Shown piece by piece: positions 24,301-38,900 of a DNA stretch of 64,000 bases. This stretch comes from Prunella strophiata (taxonomy: Eukaryota > Chordata > Aves > Passeriformes > Prunellidae). The number at the start of each line of letters is the position of its first letter. Positions within the stretch are counted from its first letter, which is position 1. The notes below the pieces were generated by a model. The model saw only the letters and a list, made by a program, of their open reading frames with translations, did not search any database and was not told the origin of the DNA. Both the position numbers and the translations under genes were made by a program. The stretch lies in the NCBI GenBank assembly GCA_036583965.1, contig JAZBQD010000017.1, positions 28,926,385 to 28,990,384 of the forward strand, written 5' to 3'.

Positions 24301-27300
24301 AGAATTTGATCTGTCTCTGCTGACAATAAACTCACACTAACACAACTTATGCCAAAATTTTGCAGTGTGTCTTACCAGGACCAAACAGAACACACTGAAA
24401 ATTTTAAGCTGTTATCTGGAATTTAAATAGGAATACACAAAACAACCCTTTTTCAACTAGGAGCTATAAAAAACAAGGCTTTAGAAGCAATTAATGAATT
24501 TTTCCTTCTGTTCTTATTGCAGAAGGATAGTTGATAATGTTAAATCAAAGGAACACTACTTACAGCGCTGCTGGAAGAAGTGCAACCCATCTACTTGTAA
24601 TAGACAGCACTAATACATAGCCTTTTGTCCAAGTAATTTACAGTGATTTACAATGTAAAATGTAATTTTTATGTTTCCACTGACTGCAGCAGAAATAAAT
24701 GCCCCACTATGTGCTGAATGTGGAATAATTTCTCAGAATGGTTTGTATTTTACATCTGGACACCCCAGAGACCTTGCAGGAACTTGCTCCCATCTTTCTA
24801 TCAGGTTAATTATGTGACTATGAACCTGCAGCTCCACTTATCCTGAGAAATCTCCACCTAAGCTTATTGGGACTCCTCCCTGTCCTGCAGGAATCTCCCA
24901 AGCTTTCACGAAGTGCATTCTTCATATAGTATAGAAAATCCTTGAACTGGTGATCCATATTTGCACATTACTGGAGAAGGATTAAACCCTTCTTTTTTTT
25001 TTTTTTTTTTTTTTTTTAATTCCATCTTTGTTAAAGATTTTGTAAATGTTGGCAAAGTTTGTTTCTAAAAACTTCACATTTCAAATCTCCATCAGATACA
25101 TTTTTACTTCAAGAAACAGAACTAGGGACTAGCCCTTCATCTAATTTCAGGTTTCTACAGTCCTGAAGAAAAGTTGAAGGTAAAAAAAACCCTCTCTATT
25201 TTCAACCTACTCCACTTGGAATTCCTACCTGTCTCCTACTCAGCATTTCTTCAGTTAGCAATGTCCAGCTTCAAAATCATTGGGAACAATGATCAAAATG
25301 AAAAGGAAATACTAGCAATCCTGATTTCTCTTAGAATATACTAATTTTCCAATTTACAGAACTGTCTAACCAGTACCCTAGTAGCAATCATTTCTTTCTT
25401 TTGCCCAATACTTACTTCACAAGACACTTAACAGAACCATCTCAAGATTGTATTAAAAGAATAAGCAAGTTGCAAAGCAAAATACCTGAAACTAGGGTTT
25501 CCTGTGCTGAGACTAGCTATACTTTTAAAATGCAACATCTGCAACTGATGTTTTAGTTGGCATTTTGTTTATTTGTTTTAAATAATCTTCCGATCAAAGT
25601 TGCTTTGATCCTCTTCCTCCTCCTTCCTTTTTGCTGGATAGTCTTAAATGCAGTTGAAACACAACTAAAATACTGAGGTTAATAAAACAGACTTCTTTTT
25701 TTACACTTTTTAACATCTGTACAGGAAAATTATCTCAGAAAGGAAACAAAATTGCTTTCCAACTGTAGAAAGCATTTTAAAAATGTAGAAATGATGACAC
25801 TTCATTGTGTTTGTGACTGTAAGGAGTAAGCTAGTAAAATTGCTGAAGACCACCTATCTTTCACAGCTTCAAGGACAACATTTAAAAGCACTTTTTATCT
25901 TCCTCACCCACAATTACAGAAACTAAACAAACTTGCTATTAATGGCCTGGGACTTAGCCGCCATGTTTTTTTCACTCCATGCTCACAGATGCTCTTTGGA
26001 ATGCTGCTAGACAAAACAAAAATTCTTACAAGTCCCTACATGCCTTCAGTGTTTTTTTGATTTGTCCTCTCTACAGCAGGCCACATATAGCTTAGGACTA
26101 AACAACAGTTTCAAAGATTGCTTCCTTAGAAATTTAGAATACTGACCACATTCTCATCAGTATTTGTACACCTCTTTTTTTTTTGGTGGAATGAAATAAT
26201 TCAAAACACATATTTTTAATATGGAATGCTTCCCTGTCTTTCTGCAAAACTGATGTACATTACTCGCACGATTCCTGTATGTGTGAACAAATCAAGACTA
26301 TAAGGTTCCTAGAGTAAACAACCTAACCTTGCAACGCCACGAACAGGCCCAGATAGTTATCATGTCTTCTGGTAACCATGCAACAAGATCTTTGGATTTT
26401 CTTGAAGTTTTGCCAGCTAGGAAAGCATGTTCTGTATAAAACATTCAGCACTGATAAAACATTTTTCCACTCAACAGAAGAATTAGGCCAGGACTTTGGC
26501 TGCTGTTCCAAACAGAACAGTTTTGAACTACCTTTTATGTTGTAGGCAACTAGAAGCATCTTTAAGAGAAGGTTCTGGCTTCCCAAAGGAGCACAGCAGA
26601 GCACCAGACGACCTTTCCATAGGTACAGGGGTGAAAGGAAGAATTTACATTATAGTTCTATGTTGCTATATAAAGTTACACTTGCAACAAAAAACTTCAA
26701 ACAAGGACTGCTGGAATGGTCCCTGGCTGGTTTCAAGAGGATCAAAGGCTGGAAGTTCTCAATGCAAAAGCTTTCCAAGAGGAATAGCTGACAAAATTTT
26801 CAAACAGTGAGACACAGGCCTAAATCTGTGTTCTTTGTAGCACCTGTGAGCTCAGCCACACAGAAGAAATAACATGTCCCTAGGTAGGACAGGAATTTAC
26901 AAGCCACCAGCTGTGCAGTAAGAACCCCCTGAGATGATACTCTTGGAATGAGTCACATGGATCCACTGCCAGATGGCACCTCTACTCACCTCCCTGGCTG
27001 TCCACATTAGGACATGACCAGTTGTCTCAGTTCAGCCAATACACCAATCTAAAATATTTAGATTTCCAGACCCAGGAAAATCCATCTGCTGCCAATGCCA
27101 TGAGGAAGCTGCTGTTTGGCACTTCAGAGCAAAAGGCTAGAAAGTATCTGGGAGGTTTTATGGTTTTCTCTTTGTTTTGCTCTTGAAAAGGGTTGTTGGA
27201 TGCCAACAAGAACCCCTCAGGAATTTTAAGTGGCTGTCTAATTCAACTGATTTGCAAGACATCTTCTATAAGATAAACTGTTACTGGCAAAATATGAAAG

Positions 27301-27571
27301 ATTTTAACCTGTGGACTTCTGAGCCAGTTTCAATGCATCCAAAGCCAGAAGAAAAGATTCTGATTTTCCTCTGCTAGCCCTGAGACTTGTTCACTGTACT
27401 AGATGCCTTTATTATTCAAATTCCCCTGCTGCCTACATTTGAAAATAAAAGTGTTATATCATCAAAATGTAACTGCAGTCCATCAAGATATGAAGGCAGA
27501 AGGATGCTAGCTCAAATTGGATAGCAGAAGCTTTATTAAAGGTCTCCTCCATCACTATCACTTGGAATGGA

Positions 27572-27572
<1 letters not shown>

Positions 27573-27606
<34 letters not shown>
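27573..27606. repeat. Poly(A) run, 34 bases
   Basis: An uninterrupted run of 34 A. The flanking sequence shows no processed gene copy or SINE body, so it is treated as a homopolymer microsatellite and not as a retrocopy tail. Confidence 0.9.
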
Positions 27607-27608
<2 letters not shown>

Positions 27609-30600
27609 TGTCACAAGATTTTGTGGGGCAAAAAAGGCAAAAAAAGCCATGAGAATATCTCTGAACTCAAACCTTTTAGACCAACTGAACAGAAATGTTT
27701 TAAACATCTCAGTGAACAATGTAGACAACTGTTCCAACAGCTAACCCTTTAGGACTTTTGAGCCCTAGATAGTCAAATCATTTTTTTAAAGGCCAGGGCA
27801 GGTCACCTTCCCCACAGCATTTCCAGCACATGGTCACACACACTTACTGTCAGGGTAATTGCTCTGGATAAACATTTGCTCAAAGATCCCTGAGAAAAGC
27901 AGAGCTATCTGCCAAGAGCTCAGAATTTTTGCAAAGTCACCGTGATTACGTAAATCTGACTGTCAAGATTAAAATGGTCCAAGATAAGCAGGCAGGCTCT
28001 GGGGTGTGATGAAATGAACAGAAACAAGAACAAAGGATGTCAGGATTTATCTTATGGGCGTGTTACACTCTGGCCTCAAAGTGAATTGCTGAGTAGTTTT
28101 CCTGGGCTATGCTTTTCAGAAATTATGGGAAAAAGCCACAGTGTAACTGGTATCAACTCAACCAGCAACTCCCTGTATGGAAAAATGCAAGAATATATTG
28201 ACTTATGGTCTGTAACATCCAGCACCAAAGCAAAAAGCTCTGGCGCGAAAGATTGTAAAGGACGTGAAAACATCTTTCTCCAAACCCAATTTTGAAAATA
28301 ACAATATTGTACAACAGCAGTTGTTTAGTGAGTAGTTGCTAAAACTGTGACAAAAACGAAACAGCAAGCAGGTAATCAGGGAGAAACAGTTCAAGTGGCT
28401 GAAATATTCACCCTGCCCAAGCTAGGTAAATTCTGACAAGTTGTACTTACAGACTAATGGGATCTTTCCCAGGCATTACCAAGTGAATCAACTCCACTTT
28501 TTGAACAACAAACCCTCAAGGAGTTCTGTACAGCATAGCATGAGACTTGTACTACAAAAAGCCTACCCTTAAAACTTACATTTGAATGAGAACACAACAT
28601 GTACAAAGTCCTGGGTTAAATTTCACTACTATTATCCAACCCAAAGATCTCCTGAAGTATGCCTCTCTCCTGCATCATTACATTGTTAGTAGCGTGCACC
28701 TTCTCAGTGTCAGGCAACACCTACTGGAACTTCTTATGCTTCAGTCTCTTCAGTGAAAATCTGAGATGCAGGTCCACAAGCCTTGTGTCTATGCAGTGTT
28801 GTGACACTGGATTAAGGATAAAAGAGTTCAGAGATTACTCTGGTATCAATCAGTGATGATATCAATCACTCTGGATCGTGACACAGAGTAAGTAACATAA
28901 AGCAGATATTCAGCCCTTGCAATATTCTACGTATCCCACACCATATAGCTTCTACAGGGTTTTTTAAAACATTCATATACATGAAAGGATTAAAACACTC
29001 CTCCCAAACTCATATGCAAGGAAAATAAAGCTTGAATTGAAAAACTTGTGTCAAAATCCCTCACACAGAAGAAAGAAACTCTCATAAACATGAACTCCTA
29101 CAAATTCTTCATTTGATTATCTTAGGAAAAATGCCACCCTGTTGCTATTTTTGACACATCTGTAAATTTTATAACTAATAATTTCTGACACAAAGCTGCT
29201 TCCTAAGAACATGACATGTGGTGTCTGAGAGCCAGCGACGCATCATTCCCAGCTAGGGAATCTTTGACCAGAGTCATTAACAGTGAGGGCCCTGATGGAC
29301 TAGGTAGTGTCACGGCTCACAGGCAGCCGATGCAGCCCTTCCCCAGCACCACACACACCAGCATGCCACAACACATAGTGCATCCTAACGCTGCAGTTCT
29401 CACACTGCATTCTGTCAGGAGTCTCTTTCCAAAGTCGTGCTTGTTTTGCCTTCCAAAGCAACCCTAACTCCAAACCTCCCCTTCCTTTCTAGCAGCTGTT
29501 TTTTTCTCAGATGCATTTAGCTTGCTTTCTACTCAAGTCCACACTTGGGAGTTTTTTTGCTGCCTTACACATGAGCAGGACAGGGACTTACTGATGACAG
29601 AGAAATGTCAGTATTCTAATTTTTTCAGACACAGCAATATTTCATCCAGGAAGAAAAGCCCACAAGAGCCCTGATAGTGTAGGAATCTTCCTAGACACTG
29701 CCCTAAGAATACTCACCCAAAACCACCCCTCCACCAAAACCAGACTTGTGTTTCTCCCAACCATGCCAGTTTATCAGGCTCTGCACCATTCAAGATTTAA
29801 TAAAACTAAACAGAAACCTAACAGGACAACAGAGGTTCCTGTTCAGAACGTGCCATATTTATTGTGTTGTTCAATGCACTTGGTTCTAAAAAGTAAATTC
29901 TCATCCAACATCTTGTATAGACACAACAAACCCTATACAGAATAACGTGTTTGTGACAGATCAAACACGGAAAGAAATCACCATCCCTCAAAACTGCATT
30001 TCAAACTCTTACATAAATCCAAAAAAAAACCCCCAAAATGTGATCATACTTCCTGAACCTGTTGAGAGGTTTGGAATTAATGTTAAAAGGAAACATAAGT
30101 TTTTGAAGAGATTTCAGAAGCCACTGGATACTTTGCACATCAGCCTCACTTTGATCTCTGTAAGCCCAAACTACAGTGAGTGCACATGTGAACTTCAAGC
30201 ATAGAGGACATTAAAGTCTTTTGTCATGTGCATGCACACCACTTTCCAAAAATTCAGCCCTAACCAGCTACATGCTTCCAACTGAACAGTGCTGAGCATT
30301 AGGTGCAACACTCGCTAGTGTCTCACTTCATTGCCTCTGCTCGCCTTCTTGCACTCAAAAATAGGATTTCACACTATATCAGCACATTGAGCTAGTTGTG
30401 ATACATGGGCTTTCTTCTTGCTGCACAAACCAGAGCTCAATATAAATTCTCTTCCTTTTCCATTTCAAGCCCCCTCTCCCAGGCTTAGTCTTCCCCTTCT
30501 GATTGCTTGTGACCTGCTGGCATCCACTTTGACTGTGTGACTATCCAAATAAGCCATCGAGTCAATGAAAGTGCTATTGGTGGGCTGGAGACCTGACAAA

Positions 30601-32843
30601 TCCAGTCATAGCTCACTCAATTCAGTGCTCCCAGTTTTCTGCTGCTCCAAAAGTGGGAAGAAGAGTAGGGTCCATTCCTGATGGTCACATGTCAAGTGCT
30701 GCCACATTTGCTTTTTATAATGAGGCTCTCCATACCTCCTGGATGCAACAGCAAAAGGTGTCAATATTTCAGTATGAAATTTGAGTTGCAGGGTGATGTA
30801 TCAGATTCTCCTGACATGGCAGTATTGATTCTCTGCCTGATGACAAGAAGCACTGTGGAAGGAAGTGCTTTCACATCCACCCATAAATGGTGAGAATGAG
30901 ATCATAGGGAAACAACTCACTCCCTTGGTATGTCCTCTGCTCAGCATCAAAGCCCAGTACCAAACCCAGAACCCCAGTCCTCTGTGGCCTCTACTGCAAT
31001 CCCCCTGTACAATTCCTTCCAGGAGACCTTTCAGATGAAGTGGACAGAACTGCTACCTGAGAACAGTCCTGCTCGTCTTGTTCACACCAGAACAGTGCAA
31101 GCTCACAAACACAAAAACAGCAGCACCACTGCTCAAAAGGTGCAAACCTGAGTCATACAGCAGGCTCTCAGTTAGCATGTGAGCCAACAGCATACACATT
31201 CCAGAACAGTTCAACTCAAGTAAAACAAAACTTGAAGGCTCTACACCCTGGCAAGTAACTACTTAATTCTCTATCCTTGGCCAGGGAAACAAGCTATTCC
31301 AGCAATGGAACGTGGCATTTCTCTGAAGTCCTCTTTTTGCAAGAAGGACAGTCAGATAAATGTCAATCCAAATCATAAATGTGTTCCCAGCCTGTCTGCC
31401 AGAGATACACAGCCTCAGCAGGGAATACATCATCCCTCTGCAGAGGCCCTTAGAAGATATTTTAGCACATTTATTTTTTATCCAGGATGGAACAGAGAGA
31501 CAATTTTACTCAAGTTTCAGTTAAACCAGGCCCATGTTTTAGTTTACTCAGCAATCACATAGCTCTGCTCCAGAGGCCCTCAAAATTTTATCAGCACAAA
31601 GTTTTATCTTGAATGGCTCCATGAAACTCAAAAGCAACTGGGCCAACCCTCAGTACATTGTGTCAAAGACTTACTTGGTGCAGCACAGTGAGGATTTAAA
31701 TTTCGGTCAGACAGAGGAGTCATCCAGGGATACCAAATGATCACACATGAAATGACTGCACATTTTGAAAACCATCATCAAAAATCAAACCCAAGCAATC
31801 ATGAAATAAAAATAATTCATACTTTAGGCCTATCATCATTTTTTTCTGCGCTGCTGGAACTGTTGCCACAGCACTGCAGAGGTTGGTCTGCAATCCTCTA
31901 CCAGCAGGAAGGCCTAATTCAATTTCCATTCAAAATAGTTGAAAAACTGTTTTTGATACAAGTCCTGACATGTTTGACCTTCATTACATTTGAAAATTGT
32001 TTTAATTCAACTTTCTGCTTAAGAGTTTCCAGGGATATGGCTTTTATCTTGTTAAAGACTGCTTCTACATTTGCCTAGTTTAGTTTCCTTGGATCTCATT
32101 TGTTTTCCATGAAAGCTCAAACAGGCTGCCTGGCAGTTTGCAGTATCCTGTCCTAGCTCCTTTAGAAGCCTTGGCTGCGTGTGCCTGCTTCTGCTGGTTT
32201 TTAAGTAGTTTTACCAAGTATCCTCTCACCCTCCCCTCATCAGTAAGTTTCTGACTAAACCAGTATCAGTTCTATTCTTCTCCTGGTGGTCCATAACAGC
32301 ACTTTTTTTTAACAAAAATAGTTGCTTACTTCAGCCTTTCTGCCATGCTCAGGTAGTCCAAGGCTGTTCTTTCAAGTCCTCCTCTCCTCTCATCTTCCTC
32401 TCCTACCTCCACAGCTTCTGCTCCCCTGCTGCAAAATGGTGCAATGAATATTTGGGCATAACAGGGCAGACCTATTGGTGGACAGTCGTCAAAAAAACTG
32501 GCCACCAGAAAAAATATTTAGTACATTTCTTGCTTATGTGCATTCCATTTTCTTATCACACTCATTAGACTTCACAGCTTTGTCTACCCTATAAGAAAAT
32601 TCCTAATTTAACACGTCAAAGAAAAGAAGTATTAAATGACCACCAATCCACCAATCCGTATAGTCAATTTCCCTCATTTGGAAGGGAACATAAGTAACAA
32701 AGCATCAGCTGCATAAGTAACTGTTTTGGCTAAACCCAAAATGTCCTCTGAAACTTTTATCCTAGTTTTGAATGGCAGCTAGACATTTACAGGTTACTAG
32801 AGGGAGTGGGAGTGACCGCAGAAAGAGAGTCCCATAGTCGCCT

Positions 32844-32866
32844 TCTGTAAAAATTTTTTTTACAGA
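32844..32866. repeat. Perfect 10-bp A/T hairpin
   Basis: TCTGTAAAAA at 32844-32853 pairs with TTTTTACAGA at 32857-32866 across a TTT loop. No transposon ends or known RNA features flank it. Confidence 0.8.
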
Positions 32867-34922
32867 CTTTTTAAATTCTTAAATGCTGACACAAGAAAGT
32901 GTGTCTGCTTTTGTCATGAGGTCCTTAATCCTCAGCCTCGTTCTCTTCAAAAACTAAGCATGGGGTGTCTTTCAAAGGTGTTGGCAAGAACTACAGCTTA
33001 CATGCAAAAAAAGCCTTGCAGAAAGCACACACTCTGGAGAGGGGAAAATACCCACAGTTAATAAACAGCCCACCAGATTCCCTTTTCATGGAGTGACCAG
33101 ATGGATGCACCAAGCCTGTTGAAACAGCTCACCAGGAACTACCAGAAACTTGGAGCATGGGCTCACTGCTGGCACTAAAGTTTCTAACTGCAAAAGTCCT
33201 CCTCTGCAGATGTGAAATATCACAACCTCAGACACACTGCTAGAGCTCCCAAAACATTTGCTGTTTCTCTCCCTAAGCAATGCACACCAAACATGGACTT
33301 TAGCTGGAGCACACACACTGCCCTGAGCTACTGGGCACAACTGTGCCACAGCTTAGGAGTCTGCAGTCACACATGGCTTGGGACTTGTGCAGCGCTGCAA
33401 AACACACTGTGCTCAGGATCACTGCACACACTGGCACAGCTGAATGAACTAAAGCACCATAATCCTCCCACATTTCATCTTATTCTTCATATGTCCTGAC
33501 ATTATTTAATAAGTATTTCATATCCAGTAAATGCTTATGGGATTTACTACATCAATGGAATAAATGCACAATTACAATTAATTTGCAACATTTCTGACAA
33601 ATTTGGGTTTCAAGCCTGTCATATCTCTTGAGCTCCCAAACCAAAAGGGCACAGAAATCAAAGGACTTTTTAGACTTAGAAACAGGCAGTATGTTTAGGC
33701 AAGCTAATTTATGAGGTCCTCCCAGGACAGGGACTCTCACTGCAAACTGAATGTGCCTTTCTGTAATAGGCTAAGGAGCTAAAAATAACAAAACTGATTG
33801 TGAACTTCTGAGTCTCTATCTCAGTACATGAAGATTTATTACCACAAATTTTGGTGGGGTTTTAGTTTGGCTTGATTTGGTTATTTCCTTTTTGGTCACT
33901 GTTGTTTTAATTCCAAGGTCAAATAGGTCACCAGAACTTCCTCTTTGGAGATAGAGCAGTATTTCACAACAGTTAGGGTAAAATGAAAGGATAATCTCAG
34001 GTGGATCAAATCAAAATGTGGGAAGCAAAAATCAGGATCGATACAGAAATAAACATGAGGAATTATTGGGAAGGTAGTCATACCATCACAGGATCTGCAG
34101 GTGGCAGGGCATAAGAAAATTTGTGAATCAGCAACATGATGTTTTTGCCAAAGCAGTTTCCAGTAGTGTAATACGTGACTACTGGGAAGTAATTAAGCTG
34201 TCCTGTCCAGTCCTGTCAAGGCCTCTGCCAGTCTCTTGCATCCTGCTTTGTACATTACTGAGGCAGAAACAAATGCTGAGTCCAGAGGAGAAAAGGAAGA
34301 CTGTTCAGAGGTTTGGAAACATAAGCTACTGGAAAGGATGAAGACACTGCCTTAATCAATTCAGGACAAAAGAAGTCTGAGGAAAGAGACAGGTATCACC
34401 ACAGTTCAACCTGCCTACAGGATACAGCTAACAAACAAAAGGATCGGCAAGTTATGGTCCACAAGAAGACATCAGTTTGCAACAGCAAATGTGTTGGGCA
34501 TGAGGTGAAGCTAATATGTGAAGGAAAGAAGGGGAATGGATTTCCCTGGGTCACTACACAGTCTCCAACACTGCATTTAAGACACCATTAGCTTAATTTC
34601 CATGCATCATTTTGGTTTACTTCTACCTTGGGACAAGGAAATGAATTTAAATTCCTCAGCAAGCCTTTTTAGCGGTCATAACCAAATGCTCTCATGCTAT
34701 AAAGTATATGCTTCTTCAGGCATGAAGAGAGCAACTCTAGGCAGATAAACTGTTAGGAAAGGCTGAGTTGCAACATCCATGTGATAGTACTGCAGCCTTT
34801 GATGCCTAACTTATCATGTTCTTACCACTCTTGTCAAGCTATATGCTTAAGGAAAGGATGCTCAAAAAAATGGCTCATTTCAGAAAGTAAAGTAAGTAGA
34901 ATACCATGACCAGTATTCAGAC

Positions 34923-34954
<32 letters not shown>

Positions 34955-35366
34955 AAAAGGAAAAAAAAGTTCTGTTTTTATAAGCCATACTACAATTCAT
35001 GGACAAAACCAAGCAAGGTGGCTCAAACTGTCATTTTCTACAATACTAGTTATCAATTTAATTACCCAAGTCCATCTCCATTTTGAACTGATGTAACACT
35101 TGGGGATTTTTGCTTTCTAAAAGGTTTGTTGCCTTATTTTCCCAGTTATCTGGAAATGAAACATTTCCAATTTTCTAGGTGAGGCTACTTTGCCCAGAAC
35201 TTTCCTGTTTCAAGTGATATGAGAATACCAGATCTTACCAGCCCTGAAAAAGTGATTTCTGAAATGAAACCAAGAGTCCTATTGACTGATAGGTTTCTCC
35301 AGCCTCTAGTGTTTTTTGCACACTTGCTCCTCCCTATTAAAAGGGTTTCAGCTGCTGCTGTAACAC

Positions 35367-35918
35367 TGTGCTGGTTTTGGATGGAGTAGAGTTAGCTTTC
35401 TTCACAGTGTCAAGTATGGGCCTGTGTTTTGGGTTAGTGCTGCACACAGGGTTAATAACATAGAGATGTTTTTGTTATTACTGAGCAGGGCTTACACAGA
35501 GCCAAGACCTTTCCTGCTCTTTGTACTGCCATGCTGGGGAGGAAGCTGGGGAATGGCTGGAAGGATGGGAGGGAACATAGCCAGTAAAGGTGACCCAAAC
35601 TGACCAAAGGGATATTCCAGACCATGAGACATCCTGCTCAGTATTTCAAGATGGGGAGAAGGAGGAGGAACGGGGACATTTGGAGTGATGGCATTTGTAC
35701 TCCCAAGTCACCGTGAGGTGTGAGGGGGCCCTGCTGTCCTGGAGATGTGAAACACCTGCCTGCCCATGGGAAGCAGGGAATGTGTGTGGCTTTTGCTTTT
35801 CCTTTTAAACTGTCTTTATCTCAACCCATGAGTTTTCTACCTCTTACCCTTCCACTTCTGTCCCTGATCCCATTCATGTGGAAATAACCAAGCTGCTGGC
35901 TGGGATTAAGCCACAACA
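35367..35918 (+). mobile_element. ERV-L-type solo LTR (about 552 bp)
   Basis: It starts TGTGCTGGTTTTGGATGG and ends GGGATTAAGCCACAACA, the usual TG...CA ends of a common avian ERV-L LTR. Internal landmarks are AGCAGGGCTTACACAGAGCC, TGACCAAAGGGATATTCCAG, GGAGTGATGGCATTTGTACT, CACCTGCCTGCCCATGGGAA and TTTAAACTGTCTTTATCTCA, all in the expected order. No internal retroviral sequence adjoins either side, so it is a solo LTR. The flanking five bases (AACAC and ACTAC) match at only three positions, so the target-site duplication is degraded or misplaced. The assignment is from recall of the family. Confidence 0.85.
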
Positions 35919-38900
35919 ACTACAAACCTGAAATTGGGTAAAAACAAAATATTGTACACACAATAATTAAGAGTCATCTAGAGCAGTGAAAATAAATGTA
36001 TGCAGAGAGAAATTCAGTGATCAAAGTAATAAGATAATCTTCCCAAAGATTAATTTCTGAGAAGACAGACTATGGAAAAACATATGCTCCCTGGCAGTTT
36101 TGTTAAACTCCACAAATCCACAAGATATGAAATGTTTCTGTTTGTTACATGACAAAACAATTCATCTTGGAGATTATTTACATAGTGGTGGCTATAATTT
36201 TCCCAGAATCATGAGACCTGGTGATAATAAAATCATCCACATCATATGAGCTCAGTAGCCATCTGCAAAACAGCTCAGTCAGGAGCTTTAATAACTGCCA
36301 ACTGCAGGTCCTTCAATTTCAATTTTATTAAATTAAACCAGTCAGTTTATCTTATAAACCTACTTAATATACCAAGTGTCACTGTTGAATTAGCTGTTAA
36401 TTTAGTTACTGAACAGAAATTATTCATGGGTACCCACACAGCTCAGAGGCCACTCAACTTGCTCCTACAGCACACAGATGCTCTCAAGATATTTCTAGTA
36501 ACCAGAAAAGGTTGCTGAAAGTGAGACCACAGCCAAGGGACTGCACTACTCTGCCACAGATGAGTCCCTTCTACAAGTCTGTATGCCAGAAGGCAAAAAA
36601 AACCCCAAAATCCCACCAAAATAATTAAGTCTCACAAAGAGAATTCTGATTTCCCAGCACTCTAGCCCTTCTTGACAAATCATGTCTCTGCCAAACCCTA
36701 TCTCTCAACCCCATGTCTTTCTCAGATCCCCTTCACACGTGTCACCTCCCATCACACTGCTGTTTCAGCTTAACACACTCATATACACACACCCCCACAC
36801 CCCCTCTTGAACAGGAATGTGTGTCAGAATCACAGAATCATCTAGGCTGGAAAACACCTTTGAGATCATAAGTCCAACCTATGACCAAACACCACCTTGT
36901 CAAACAGACCACAGCACCACGTGCCACATCCAGTCTTTTCTTAAACACTTCCAGGGATGGTGACTCCACCATCTCCCTGAGCAGCCTGTTCTAATGTCTG
37001 TTTCTTCCTGATCCCAGCCTAACAGAATTCACAGGTAGAGAGTTTTAGTCTTTCCCTACTGCCTTACACTGCCAGAAACTTGAAAGCCCATGAGACATCT
37101 GCATGGAACAGCTGGATCTTTTAATGACTGCCAAGACAGCAAGCAAACAGGCACTCTTGAAAATGCTGGGCAGAAGAAAATCAAAGCTATCAGAATTTCA
37201 GAACAAGCCCAGGAAGTCAGTACAACGCTTATCCATCCAGCTTTCTGAAAATCAGAGTGATGTTTTTCAAAACTGGCTGTCCAAAGAGAATCAACCTATG
37301 ACTGAGTTGCTGTATATAAGATATTGCATTTCAAAAGTCCTGTGCCTCTTTCAGCCCAATTCAAAATCACTGGCAGTCAGTACCTCTAAAAAAAAAAAAA
37401 ATAACTTTTACATACAAATATAATAAGACTTAAAATTTAAACATTTGGAGATACAAAAAGGTCAGAGTCCTTCTAGCTTTCCTGTTATCACAAAATTAAA
37501 GTCACACTGCAATACAAAACAGGGAGATCTTACTGAAACCTAGAAAATTTTAGTGGAAAAATAAACCCTTTCCCACACACTTTTAGTTGTACCTTTGAAA
37601 GCCAGACCAGAGAAAATATGTTTCCTTGCCTTCCAACTATGAACAATCGAGTGGGGAGAGAGAATAAATATCAACTATCAGGGTTGTGCTGAAAGACCCT
37701 TTAAGCTACAGAACTCAAGGACATGGCTTGTCCTTGAGTCTTCCCCAAATCAGTCTTCCTCCTGCTTTATTTCCTGTGATAACAATGCTATATCATAACA
37801 AAAAGTGTGAGTTGTATGTGCAAAAGATTCAAATCTCCTTTGACCTGGGTCACACCATGCACATTTTCAAAAAGCCAAAAACATCACCACCTGAGATCAC
37901 TGAAGGATGATTGTTTGCACCTGTCTTTGCTCTAATCATAATCCATGGAAAAGATTCTCAGCAAAGGGAAGTAAGCCACAACCCCCACTCTGTTCTAGGC
38001 CAAAAAGCATGCTGATGCTTTTCCTTGCCATCTCTGTTACATAGCAACACAGCTGAGAGCATGGCCAAAACAGCAAGAAGCCATCTTCTCACCTCCAGCA
38101 ATCTGAGCTGCTACATTGCACTAACAGCTGGAAAATCACTTGTTCACACTCCTTCTGCACTGACATTGGTGATGGGGCTGTCACAACACAGGCAAAGTAA
38201 TGGTGAGGAGATTCAGACCTAACATCTTCTAACAGTCTCACTGAAAAGAAATAGGAGCCTTTAAATACCTCTTTTAAAAATCCAGAATTATGCAGATTTT
38301 GGGTTATTCCAGCAAAGATTTTTAGATGCAGATTGAAATATAAGAGTCCAAATAATATTGAAAAGACTTGTTCTTGTAACCCACCTGACCCTTTTCAAAA
38401 TCTGCTTCAGCCAATGCATATTTACTTATCTGGCAAATATCACATCCAGGAGCAAAGAGATGCTCTTCACCCTGCAAGAAGCCTACAGGAAATTGTACAT
38501 CACCCCTGCACTAAACACAAACCCATCAACATGGCACATAGGCTTGAACTAAAACTTGCCATGACCCAGCATAACTCATTTAACCATGGAGACAAACCAC
38601 TCATGAGACAAAACTCTCAAGAACATTATCTTCAGGCCACATAGCAGCATCTGCCAACACACCCTCTTCCCCAGACTAAAGGCACTTATCCTTCTGCTGC
38701 TTTTTTAACAGGCCCATTGGTGACAGAAGTGTGAAATACTGTTTTGGTCTCCAAAATAATTCAATTTACACTCACTAGAGCCCTGAAAATAAGGGAATCG
38801 GGAGACAACACCTATCCTCCCCTCCACAAAAGCATGTAAAGTCACTGGTGCAACACTATCCTTTGAAGCCACTTGTGTTTTAGAATACAATCTTCCCAAT

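Larger units (their letters stand above)
18346..35366. other. Presumed TRABD2A upstream intron, unique sequence
   Basis: Seventeen kilobases with no recognisable exon on either strand. Homopolymer runs lie at 24993-25017 (T25), 27573-27606 (A34) and 34923-34950 (A28). A short CpG-containing stretch lies at about 23200-23470, and a 10-bp perfect hairpin at 32844-32866. If TRABD2A continues upstream in the window, its next exon is not here in a form I can detect. Confidence 0.55.

Noticed and set aside
27517..27752. Processed pseudogene ending in a poly(A) run
   Set aside because: No coding body precedes the A34 run and no flanking duplication is visible. Bird CR1 enzymes do not normally make poly(A) retrocopies.
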